A stretch of 7,654 nt of DNA from positions 1-7,654 of the forward strand of contig LIBO01000041.1 of NCBI GenBank assembly GCA_001438005.1. The letters run 5' to 3'. Shown here in pieces: positions 1 through 6,139 of the stretch (position 1 is the stretch's first letter; every line of letters starts with the position of its first letter). Under the pieces are notes generated by a model. The model did no database searches. It was not told where the DNA came from and saw only the letters and a list, made by a program, of their open reading frames with translations. Source of the stretch: Verrucomicrobia subdivision 6 bacterium BACL9 MAG-120507-bin52. Its GTDB lineage: Bacteria; Verrucomicrobiota; Verrucomicrobiia; Methylacidiphilales; Verrucolacustridaceae. A program made the translations under genes and the position numbers.

Positions 1-1281
1 AGCGATTTCCATTTCTTGGGTGGCGGCGGCGGCACGCCCTGTTTGTAGGAATAGGCCGGTGAGGAGCCTATGGGGTTCGGGATTTTTTGGATCGAGGAGG
101 GCGGCGAGGCGTATGTCGGCCTCGGCTTCAGAAATGTGATTCAGGGCGACGCGGGTCAGAGCGCGACGAAGGAGGAGGCCGGCATCGCGGGGATGTTTTT
201 CGATGACTTGGGTGATGGCTTTCTCCGATTGGGCAAAGTTTTGGTCGAGAACGGTTTGCTCGGCGGAGGAGACGGCCGGGTCGAAAAAGGTATTTTTGTC
301 GGTCCATTGGGGTAGCTGGCGAATATCGAAAAAGCTGCCTTTTTGACGGGTGGAATCCCACAGGGTGGTGAGGGCGGAGTTGGCGACTGCTTCCGAGCGG
401 GCGGGGGCGGAGCGGGTGAGGAGGGGGAGAGATCCGCGGGAGGCCAAGCCCACAATTTGGTTTTGAGCATTGAGAACAGGGGAGCCTGATTGGCCGGGCA
501 TGAGGGGGATGGTGGTCGAGAGGACTCCATCTTTGGCTTTGGAGCGAGTTTGGCCACGCGAGGTCAGCGGAAGATCGATGGAGAGGGGAAAGCCGGAAAC
601 GGTGAGGGATTCGTGGGGGGCGGGATCGTGATCAGCGAGAACGAGGTAATTTTTCGTTTGGGCCGAGGTTTGTAGCAAAACCGCATCGGCCGAGAAGTCC
701 CCTGGGCAGATCGACTTGGCGGAAAGAATTTGGCCCCAAGCGTTTCGCACAAGAACTCGTTTTCGACCCGCGACCACGTGGGCGGCGGTGAGGACGATGC
801 CGTTGGAGGAGACAAAGGAGCCGGAGCCGATGCCTCTTCCTTGATCATCTTGGATTTGGACGAGGGAACAGGAGATTTTTGGGTCGAGGTTGCCGAGGCT
901 CATTCGATCAGGCCGAAGCAGGCTGGCGAGGGAGCGGGAGAGCGGGTCCCCCAGTTGACCGGCGCGTTCGAGTGCGCTTTTGGCTTGGGCGAGTTTTCCT
1001 TGGTGAAGGAGGCTGCGGCCAAGGATGCGTTGAACCTCTGGATCCTGCGGGGCGACGAGAAGAGCGAAACGGGCGGCTTTTTCGGCCTCGGCGTAGCGAC
1101 CCGCAAAGTCGAGGGCACGAGCTTTCAGTTTACGGGCTTCGGGGTCGTCTTTATTCCACCAGAGGGCTTGGGTGGCTGCAATCAGGGGGCGATTGTTCCC
1201 GCGTGGAGGCCAAAGTTTTTCTTCCTCCGCAAAAGTGAGGAAAGGGAAAAGAGTGGCAAAGAGAAAAAGCGAGAGTTTCAT
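1..1281 (-). CDS. secreted trypsin-like serine protease flanked by TPR repeats (partial, C-terminus beyond window)
   Basis: This frame is open from an ATG at 1281 down to base 1 (427 codons) with no stop, so the C-terminus lies outside the window. Residues 1-18 (MKLSLFLFAT..., ending TFA before EEE) look like a Sec signal peptide, so the protein is probably periplasmic or exported. Residues about 46-113 hold two TPR-like helical repeats. A chymotrypsin-fold protease domain spans about 136-285 with a complete apparent triad: His168 in TAAHVV, Asp199 in SADAVLL and Ser265 in PGQSGSPV. The spacing resembles the DegP/HtrA type. From about 335 onward further TPR-like repeats run to the edge (ARxxALNHISEAEADI style). 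No PDZ domain is seen in the visible part, unlike classical HtrA. It lies 23 bases behind ruvB with no clear ribosome binding site, which suggests co-transcription. The family is fairly sure; the substrate is unknown. Confidence 0.87.
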   Translation of the reverse strand, partial: MKLSLFLFATLFPFLTFAEEEKLWPPRGNNRPLIAATQALWWNKDDPEARKLKARALDFAGRYAEAEKAARFALLVAPQDPEVQRILGRSLLHQGKLAQAKSALERAGQLGDPLSRSLASLLRPDRMSLGNLDPKISCSLVQIQDDQGRGIGSGSFVSSNGIVLTAAHVVAGRKRVLVRNAWGQILSAKSICPGDFSADAVLLQTSAQTKNYLVLADHDPAPHESLTVSGFPLSIDLPLTSRGQTRSKAKDGVLSTTIPLMPGQSGSPVLNAQNQIVGLASRGSLPLLTRSAPARSEAVANSALTTLWDSTRQKGSFFDIRQLPQWTDKNTFFDPAVSSAEQTVLDQNFAQSEKAITQVIEKHPRDAGLLLRRALTRVALNHISEAEADIRLAALLDPKNPEPHRLLTGLFLQTGRAAAATQEMEIA

Positions 1282-1304
1282 GCCGTTTCGAATCGGCGTT
1301 GATT

Positions 1305-2321
1305 TTAAAGGAGAGTGGCTTGGGAGGCGGGTGGCTTGAGGCCGAGAACTTCGTAGGCGCGGGGCAAAGCGACGCGTCCCTGCTGGGTGCGTTGAAGGTA
1401 GCCCTCGAGAATCAGGTAAGGTTCATGAACCTCTTCGAGAGTACCAGGCTCTTCTCCCACCGAGGCGGCGAGGGAGTGGAGGCCGGCGGGACCGCCTTTT
1501 AGTTTTCCGGTGAGGGCTTGGAGAAGGCGTTTATCCATTTCATCCAAACCGTGCTGGTCGATTTCAAGCATTTCCAAAGCGGCAATGGCGGTGGGGGCGG
1601 AGGCGATGCCTTGGGTTCGGGCGAGAGCGTAGTCGCGGACCCAGCGGAGAAGATTGTTGGCGATACGGGGGGTGCCACGGCATCGGCGAGCGATTTCGGG
1701 GGCGGCGGCGTCCTCCAGTTGCACGCCGAGGAGGGAGGCGGAGCGGCGGACGATGGAGGTCAGATCCTCGACGGAGTAGTAGTCGAGGCGGTGGGCGACA
1801 CCAAAGCGGGAGCGAAGAGGGGCGCTGAGGAGGCCCGCACGGGTGGTGGCACCGATGAGGGTGAAGCGAGGAAGATTGAGGCGGACGGAGCGGGCGGCGG
1901 GGCCTTGATCAATGACGATATCGATTCGAAAATCTTCGACGGCGGGATAGAGGTACTCTTCGATCACTTTGGAGAGGCGGTGGATTTCGTCGATGAAGAG
2001 GATATCGCCCTCCTGCAGACCGGTGAGGAGACCGGCGAGGTCACCTGCTTTTTCGATGGCCGGACCGGAAGTGGTGCGGACGGTGGCGTTCATTTCCGCT
2101 CCGAGAATGTGAGCGAGCGTGGTTTTGCCGAGGCCGGGGGGGCCACTGAGGAGGAGGTGATCGAGGGGTTGCGATCGGGCGCGGGCGGAGTCGAGAAGGA
2201 TTCCGAGCCGGTCCTTGAGTTTGGGTTGGCCGGTGAAGTCGGCCAGTCGGGAGGGGCGGAGGGAGAGGTCGACGGCGTCGCTCGGTTGGGCATTCAGCTT
2301 TTCGAGGGGCTTGGCGGACAT
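1305..2321 (-). CDS. ruvB: Holliday junction branch migration DNA helicase RuvB
   Basis: RuvB is the hexameric AAA+ motor that, with RuvA, drives branch migration of Holliday junctions during recombinational repair in the cytoplasm. Starting at the ATG at 2321 gives 338 residues, close to the usual 335-345. Visible motifs are Walker A GPPGLGKT (60-67), Walker B LFIDEIH (108-114), sensor I GATT (157-160), the arginine finger in APLRSRFG (R170), the sensor II segment RGTPRIANNLLR (215-226) and a C-terminal winged-helix domain (about 258-328, with GGPAGL, EPYLI and GYLQRT). The open frame continues upstream to a TTG at 2396, but that would overlap the divergent HAD gene and add 25 residues unlike the family, so ATG 2321 is preferred. 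No Shine-Dalgarno sequence precedes it. ruvA and ruvC are not adjacent. A protease gene follows after 23 bases. Confidence 0.97.
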   Translation of the reverse strand: MSAKPLEKLNAQPSDAVDLSLRPSRLADFTGQPKLKDRLGILLDSARARSQPLDHLLLSGPPGLGKTTLAHILGAEMNATVRTTSGPAIEKAGDLAGLLTGLQEGDILFIDEIHRLSKVIEEYLYPAVEDFRIDIVIDQGPAARSVRLNLPRFTLIGATTRAGLLSAPLRSRFGVAHRLDYYSVEDLTSIVRRSASLLGVQLEDAAAPEIARRCRGTPRIANNLLRWVRDYALARTQGIASAPTAIAALEMLEIDQHGLDEMDKRLLQALTGKLKGGPAGLHSLAASVGEEPGTLEEVHEPYLILEGYLQRTQQGRVALPRAYEVLGLKPPASQATLL

Positions 2322-2349
2322 AAGGGGAGGATGGCGAAAGGAGGAAAGT

Positions 2350-2378
2350 TTGAAAGTGGGAAGGTGACCCGCTATGCC
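2350..2378 (+). promoter_or_regulatory. weak candidate promoter for the HAD-mla-ispD operon
   Basis: The 65-bp gap between the divergent ruvB and HAD starts must hold promoters in both directions. On the plus strand, TTGAAA (2350-2355) and TATGCC (2373-2378) are 17 bases apart, a -35-like and a poor -10-like match. A start from them would fall around 2385, almost on the ATG at 2387, giving a near-leaderless mRNA. The prediction rests on spacing and one good box only. No convincing box pair was found for ruvB on the minus strand. Confidence 0.2.
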
Positions 2379-2386
2379 CACTGGAG

Positions 2387-3055
2387 ATGCAAGCAACCTG
2401 GGCGGCGGTTTTTGATTGGGACGGGGTGATTTTGGATAGTTCGCGTCACCACGAGGAGAGTTGGGAGCGTTTGGCGAAGGAGCTGGGCAGGGTGTTGCCG
2501 GAGGGACATTTCTTGAGGGGGTTTGGGCGAAGGAATATTGAAATTATGAGGGATATGCTGAAGTGGTCGGAGAGTGTGGAAGAGATCGATGCTTTGAGCC
2601 GGCGCAAAGAGGAGTTGTATCGCGAGGTGGTGCAGGAGCGGGGAATCGAACCATTGCCGGGAGTGAAGTGTTGGCTGGAGCGGTTGGAGAGGGAGGGAAT
2701 CCGATGTGGGATTGGTTCTTCGACGGAGGACAAGAATGTGAAGTTGGGATTAGGGCTGCTGGGATTGGAGAGGTTTTTTCGGACGGCGGTGACGGCGGGT
2801 GATGTGAAGCGGGGGAAACCGGCGCCGGATGTTTTTTTAGAGGTGGCAAGAAGGTTGGAGGCTAGGCCACAGCAGTGTGTGGTTTTTGAAGACGCCCCAG
2901 CGGGGGTAGAGGCGGGGCGGGCGGCAGGGATGCGAGTCGTAGGAGTGACGACCACCCATCCGGGGGGGCATTTAGAGGGGGTGGATCGGGAGGTGGAGCG
3001 GTTGGATGAGTTGCAAGTGAGCGAGTTATCGGAGTGGTTTGGGCGGTCGGCTTGA
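2387..3055 (+). CDS. HAD-superfamily hydrolase, beta-phosphoglucomutase-like
   Basis: This 222-residue cytoplasmic protein is of the HAD subfamily that includes beta-phosphoglucomutase and sugar-phosphate phosphatases. All four HAD motifs are present: the nucleophile and acid/base pair D10/D12 in FDWDGV, S111 in GSST, K144 in KRGKPAPD and E168/D169 in FEDAPAG. A helical cap lies at about residues 16-90. It keeps H22 and W26 (HHEESW), R48 in GFGRR and K74 in RRKEELY. From memory of the family, these align with cap residues that bind substrate in true beta-phosphoglucomutase (H20, R49, K76 in the Lactococcus enzyme). That leans toward a mutase, but a phosphatase cannot be excluded and no sugar genes are nearby. 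GGAG directly abuts the ATG, too close for a normal ribosome binding site. It is the first gene of the plus-strand run, divergent from ruvB. Confidence 0.9.
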   Translation: MQATWAAVFDWDGVILDSSRHHEESWERLAKELGRVLPEGHFLRGFGRRNIEIMRDMLKWSESVEEIDALSRRKEELYREVVQERGIEPLPGVKCWLERLEREGIRCGIGSSTEDKNVKLGLGLLGLERFFRTAVTAGDVKRGKPAPDVFLEVARRLEARPQQCVVFEDAPAGVEAGRAAGMRVVGVTTTHPGGHLEGVDREVERLDELQVSELSEWFGRSA

Positions 3056-3080
3056 TGCGGGCAGGGGCGTTGCCTAGAAC

Positions 3081-3096
3081 GGAGGGATGGGGAGGG
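3081..3096 (+). promoter_or_regulatory. two purine-rich ribosome-binding-like motifs around the mlaE start
   Basis: GGAGGG occurs twice, at 3081-3086 directly touching ATG 3087, and at 3091-3096 two bases before an in-frame TTG at 3099. Neither spacing is ideal, so the mlaE start is uncertain by four codons. ATG 3087 is preferred by codon type. An in-frame stop at 3075-3077 rules out anything further upstream. Confidence 0.35.
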
Positions 3097-3884
3097 TTTT
3101 GCATCTGGCCGGGAAAGTGGGAGCCGTTTTTACGGATTCCTGTCGGACGGCGGGGGCGGTCTTTCTTCTTTTGGGGGATACGTTGCGCAGCATGGTGCAG
3201 TATCGGCTACGGTGGGATCAGATTTTCGAGCAGATGTATTTCATTGGAATTCGTTCCCAGGTCGTTGTTTTGACGACGGGGGCTTTTACGGGGGCGGTGT
3301 TTGCCGCCCAGGTTTGGTTTCAGTTCAAACGTTTCGGCATGGAGTCGGCAATCGGGCCGACCGTCTCGATTGCGATGTGTCGGGAGTTGGGCCCCGTGTT
3401 GTGTTGTTTGCTTTTGGCGGGGAGGGTGGGGGCGGCGATGGCAGCGGAGTTAAGCTCGATGAAAATCACGGAACAGGTGGACGCCTTGCGGGCGTTGGGG
3501 GTGTATCCGACCGAGTACCTGATTGTGCCGAGGTTTTTGGCTTTGGTGATATCGGCACCCATTTTGACCGGATTGGCGTTGGTCACCGGAATTGGGTGCG
3601 GATACTTTGTGGCGGTGAAAATCTTTGGGGTGGACGGGGCTTATTATTGGGACAACACGATTAAGTTTACCGACAGCAAGGATGTGTTCATTGCCCTGAT
3701 TAAGTCGTTTATTTTTGCGATCATTATTTCGGCGATTGCTTGTCATAAGGGAATGAACTGTCCCCCGGGGACGGCGGGGGTGGGAAAGACGACGACGGAG
3801 GCGGTGGTGAATGCATCCCTCTGCTTATTGATTGTAAATTTTTTCCTCACCGTGCTGCTCAACGCCTTGCTCTACTCCAACTAG
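3087..3884 (+). CDS. mlaE: MlaE-family ABC transporter permease (phospholipid transport)
   Basis: This is the inner-membrane permease of an Mla/MCE-type ABC system, which moves phospholipids between the inner and outer membranes (Mla-type) with an ATPase and an MCE protein. It has 265 residues, against about 260 for E. coli MlaE. The MlaE family signature is plain: RELGPVL (99-105), LLLAGRVGAAMAAELSSMKITEQVDALRALG (running 108-138) and YPTEYLIVPR (140-149), followed by hydrophobic segments at about 150-178, 200-219 and 240-262. The N-terminal part contains an interfacial/hydrophobic stretch near 21-37 and a membrane segment near 57-76. There is no N-terminal STAS (MlaB-like) domain, which some permeases of this family carry. 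It lies 31 bases after the HAD gene and 9 bases before the ATPase gene. The start is ATG 3087, with a possible alternative TTG at 3099. Confidence 0.95.
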   Translation: MGRVLHLAGKVGAVFTDSCRTAGAVFLLLGDTLRSMVQYRLRWDQIFEQMYFIGIRSQVVVLTTGAFTGAVFAAQVWFQFKRFGMESAIGPTVSIAMCRELGPVLCCLLLAGRVGAAMAAELSSMKITEQVDALRALGVYPTEYLIVPRFLALVISAPILTGLALVTGIGCGYFVAVKIFGVDGAYYWDNTIKFTDSKDVFIALIKSFIFAIIISAIACHKGMNCPPGTAGVGKTTTEAVVNASLCLLIVNFFLTVLLNALLYSN

Positions 3885-3886
3885 GA
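3883..3886 (+). promoter_or_regulatory. mlaF ribosome binding site overlapping the mlaE stop codon
   Basis: AGGA uses the last two bases of the mlaE TAG stop (3882-3884) plus two more, and lies 7 bases before the mlaF ATG at 3894. This arrangement favours ribosomes passing directly from mlaE to mlaF, in keeping with fixed subunit ratios. Confidence 0.5.
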
Positions 3887-3893
3887 CCCCGCC

Positions 3894-4640
3894 ATGCTTG
3901 AACTTCAAGGAATCCGGAAAAGCATGGGGGGGCAGGAGGTGTTGCGAGGGGTGAATTTGCGGGTGGGGCCGGCGGAGCGAGTGGTGGTGATCGGGCGAAG
4001 TGGCTGTGGCAAGAGCGTGATGTTGCGGTTGATCATGGGCTTGTTGCAGCCGGAGGCGGGGAGTGTGGTTTTCGAGGGCAAGAAACTGACGGGTTTAAGT
4101 GAGGAGGAGTGGAACCCATATCGGCGAAAGATCGGAATGCTTTTTCAAGGGGCGGCACTGTTTGATTCCTTGTCGGTCTTTGCCAACTTGGCTTTTCCGT
4201 TGCGGGAGCAGGGAGAGAGGAGTGAAGAGGTATTGCGACAAAAAGTGGCGGAAGCGCTTCGGATCGTTTCTTTAAGTGGAACGGAGGAGAAGATGCCGGC
4301 GGAGTTGAGTGGCGGGATGAAGAAAAGGGCGGCGTTGGCCCGAGCGATCATTTCGCGGCCGGAGATCATGTTGTATGACGAGCCGACAACTGGGTTAGAT
4401 CCGATTGTGGCGGACAGCATCAATCGCTTGATTTTGCATTTGGGGAAGATGTTTGGCATGGCTTCGATCGTGGTGACGCACGATATGGTGAGTGCCCGGA
4501 TGGTGGGGGATCGAATTTCCTATTTGCATGAGGGAAAGATTTACTTTGAGGGAACTCCCGATCAGGTGGATCATTGTCAGGATCCGCTGGTGCGCGACTT
4601 TGTTCGGGGGCATGCTGAAGGAATCGGAATTACGGGATAA
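3894..4640 (+). CDS. mlaF: MlaF-family ABC transporter ATP-binding protein (phospholipid transport)
   Basis: This is the cytoplasmic ATPase that powers the MlaE permease. It has 248 residues, a single nucleotide-binding domain of normal length. Motifs in order: Walker A GRSGCGKS (34-41), Q-loop Gln85 in MLFQGAALFDSL, ABC signature LSGGM (138-142) followed by KKRAALARA, Walker B IMLYDE (158-163) with catalytic Glu163, D-loop GLDP (167-170) and H-loop His196 in VTHD. The LSGGMKKRAALARA and QGAALFDSLSV wording is typical of the MlaF/MCE-associated ATPases rather than general importers. It lies between the permease and MCE genes, 9 and 12 bases away, with a ribosome binding site embedded in the preceding stop codon. 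Confidence 0.95.
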   Translation: MLELQGIRKSMGGQEVLRGVNLRVGPAERVVVIGRSGCGKSVMLRLIMGLLQPEAGSVVFEGKKLTGLSEEEWNPYRRKIGMLFQGAALFDSLSVFANLAFPLREQGERSEEVLRQKVAEALRIVSLSGTEEKMPAELSGGMKKRAALARAIISRPEIMLYDEPTTGLDPIVADSINRLILHLGKMFGMASIVVTHDMVSARMVGDRISYLHEGKIYFEGTPDQVDHCQDPLVRDFVRGHAEGIGITG

Positions 4641-4643
4641 GAA

Positions 4644-4648
4644 AGGAG
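4644..4648 (+). promoter_or_regulatory. Shine-Dalgarno site of mlaD
   Basis: AGGAG, within AAGGAGAT, lies 4 bases before the mlaD ATG at 4653. It is the best ribosome binding site in the window and fixes the mlaD start; other genes here have weak or no such site. Confidence 0.75.
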
Positions 4649-4652
4649 ATTT

Positions 4653-5360
4653 ATGAAAGAGAGCAGACTTGAGACCAAGGTGGGAATTTTCGTGCTTGCC
4701 GGCTTGCTGGCGATGGCAGGTTTGACCGTGGCCTTTGGAAAGTTGGGAAATTATTTCCGTAAAACTTATCCGGTCTTGGTGGAGTTTGAGGACGCGCGAG
4801 ATATTCTGAAGAATTCGAAAGTGCTTTTGCGGGGGGCCCAAATTGGGATTGTGGCGGACACTCCCATCTATCGGGTTGGGCAAAATTACGTGGAGTTGAC
4901 CTTGCGGATTGATGACGGGACGCAGCTGCCGACCCATTCGAAATTTCGAATCGATCAGTATGGCATGCTGGGGGATCGATTTGTGCGGGTCGTGCCGCCG
5001 GAAACGTTGGACGGAACCTTTATTCAGGCGGGGGAGAGAGTAAAGGGGGAGCAGGAAGCGGGTCTGAATGCGATGCTGGCCTCGGCGGGGCCGGCGTTGG
5101 ATGAGATTCGGTCGGCCGCGCGCAGGGTGGATGGGTTTGCCAAGTCGGCGCAGGAGTTGTTGGACGAGGCAAAGAACGGCAAGGGGCCCTTATACACGAT
5201 GATGAAGGATGAAAAGATGGCTCAGGACATGAAAAACCTGATGGCGAATTTGCGGAAGCACGGAGTCCTCTTTTACAGCGATGATTCGGCGAAGGGGAAT
5301 GAGGATCAGGCCAAGAAGTCGGGAAAAAAAACCGCACCGATTGGGCGTTCTCGTCCGTGA
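4653..5360 (+). CDS. mlaD: MlaD-family MCE-domain lipid-transport protein
   Basis: This is the periplasmic, membrane-anchored substrate-binding component of the Mla-type system; family members form hexameric rings that hold lipid. It has 235 residues, with a single N-terminal membrane anchor at about 10-29 (VGIFVLAGLLAMAGLTVAF). An MCE domain follows at about 37-116 (VLVEFEDARDI, VLLRGAQIGIV, then YGMLGDRFVRVVP, the family's conserved end). A helical region (about 135-205) follows, ending in NLRKHGVLFYSDD and a charged, lysine-rich tail with low conservation expected. There is no second MCE domain. The gene has a good Shine-Dalgarno site. Its TGA stop (5358-5360) overlaps the ispD GTG start. 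An A8 tract (5324-5331) lies near the end; see findings. No mlaB or mlaC gene is seen in the cluster. Confidence 0.93.
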   Translation: MKESRLETKVGIFVLAGLLAMAGLTVAFGKLGNYFRKTYPVLVEFEDARDILKNSKVLLRGAQIGIVADTPIYRVGQNYVELTLRIDDGTQLPTHSKFRIDQYGMLGDRFVRVVPPETLDGTFIQAGERVKGEQEAGLNAMLASAGPALDEIRSAARRVDGFAKSAQELLDEAKNGKGPLYTMMKDEKMAQDMKNLMANLRKHGVLFYSDDSAKGNEDQAKKSGKKTAPIGRSRP

Positions 5361-6052
5361 GCGGCGGAGCTGGGGCGATTCTTTTGGCGGCCGGGCAGGG
5401 TCGTCGGTTAGGGCATGATAAATCGATGACGGCCATCGCGGGTCGACCCGTGTTGGCGTACGGACTGGAGGTTTTACTCAAGAGCAGGGGGATCGAGAAG
5501 GTGGTGGTGACGGTGAGGGAGGATGTGAGAAAGGATGCGGCCGATTGGGTTGGGAAAAATCTTGGCTCGGAGGCCAAGAGAGTAGAGGTCATCGTGGGTG
5601 GGCGGGAGCGGCAAGATTCGGTTGGGGAGGGGCTCAAGGTTTTGGGAAGTGGGGTGGAGTGGGCGGTGGTGCACGATGCGGCTCGGGTTTTGACAAGTGT
5701 GGGGCTGATCGAAAAAGTCATTCAAGGGGCGCAGGGGGTGGGGGCGGCGGCGGCGGCCCGAAAGATGAGTGATACGGTCCGGCAAGCGGATGGGCAGGGA
5801 AAAACGATCAAACTTTTGGACCGTGAGGGTTTGTGGAGAATGGAGACGCCCCAGGTGGTACGGGCGGAGGTGCTGCGGGCTGGCTTAGAACGAGCGCGAG
5901 CGGAGGGCATGACCTTGACCGATTGTTTGGCGGCGGCGGAGTTGGCCGGGGTGACGGGATTTTTGGTTGAGGCAGACGAGCCAAATTTGAAGATAACCGT
6001 GCCGTCCGATTGGGAGCTGGCGGAGGCTTGGCTGGGGTTGAAAAAAAAGTAG
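5357..6052 (+). CDS. ispD: 2-C-methyl-D-erythritol 4-phosphate cytidylyltransferase
   Basis: IspD transfers CMP from CTP to methylerythritol phosphate, the third step of the non-mevalonate isoprenoid pathway, in the cytoplasm. It has 231 residues, a normal length. Visible motifs are the nucleotide-binding loop ILLAAGQGRRLG (8-19), GGRERQDSV (81-89), VVHDAAR (104-110), SDT (138-140), METPQVVRAEVL (162-173), LTD (187-189) and PNLKIT (209-214) with the family lysine K212. Departures from the usual form are DKSM (21-24) where PKQF-like is common, a two-residue shorter loop before that lysine, and VL after HDAAR where a proline is usual. The start is taken as GTG 5357, which shares GTGA with the mlaD stop. 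It lacks its own ribosome binding site, so translation is probably coupled. The gene ends in an AAA AAA AAG run (lysines) one base before a convergent tRNA gene. Confidence 0.92.
   Translation: MSGGAGAILLAAGQGRRLGHDKSMTAIAGRPVLAYGLEVLLKSRGIEKVVVTVREDVRKDAADWVGKNLGSEAKRVEVIVGGRERQDSVGEGLKVLGSGVEWAVVHDAARVLTSVGLIEKVIQGAQGVGAAAAARKMSDTVRQADGQGKTIKLLDREGLWRMETPQVVRAEVLRAGLERARAEGMTLTDCLAAAELAGVTGFLVEADEPNLKITVPSDWELAEAWLGLKKK
6041..6048 (-). terminator. T8 tract just downstream of the tRNA-Glu gene (possible termination/processing signal)
   Basis: Read on the minus strand, eight T residues begin six bases after the last base of tRNA-Glu, so the transcript would have a U8 run right behind the folded tRNA. 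The same bases on the plus strand code for the C-terminal lysines of IspD. There is no separate hairpin between the tRNA and the T-run, so a classical intrinsic terminator would have to use the tRNA acceptor/T-arm as its stem. This is inference only. Confidence 0.3.
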
Positions 6053-6053
6053 C

Positions 6054-6126
6054 TGGCGCTGACGGGATTCGAACCCGTGTATGGTCCTTGAAAGGGACCT
6101 GTCCTAGGCCTCTAGACGACAGCGCC
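6054..6126 (-). tRNA. tRNA-Glu (anticodon UUC)
   Basis: The minus-strand sequence folds as a complete 73-base tRNA. The acceptor stem is GGCGCTG (6126-6120) with CAGCGCC (6061-6055), and the discriminator base is A (6054). The D-arm, GTC...GAC with the TCTAGAGGCCTAG loop, is typical of glutamate tRNAs. The anticodon stem GGTCC/GGACC holds the loop CTTTCAA, giving anticodon TTC, which reads GAA and GAG. The T-arm is ACGGG/CCCGT around TTCGAAT. The 3' CCA is not encoded (the next bases are GC), so it must be added after transcription. The gene converges on ispD with one base between them. Confidence 0.96.
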
Positions 6127-6139
6127 AAGAAGGGAAAAG

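Noticed and set aside
730..1302. 190-codon plus-strand open frame
   Set aside because: It is antisense to the protease gene, which has a signal peptide, a full catalytic triad and TPRs; the antisense product shows no domain.
2322..2396. Longer ruvB start at TTG 2396
   Set aside because: It would overlap the divergent HAD start, uses a rare start codon and adds residues unlike the RuvB N-terminus; ATG 2321 gives the normal length.
1518..2429. 303-codon plus-strand open frame antisense to ruvB
   Set aside because: Its product is a Gly/Glu/Ala-rich string with no recognisable domain, and it lies wholly against the clear RuvB frame and the HAD start. It is a product of codon bias and G-rich skew.
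3056..3086. Possible terminator between the HAD gene and mlaE
   Set aside because: Only a 4-bp GGCA/TGCC stem is visible and no T-run follows; the genes are better read as co-transcribed.
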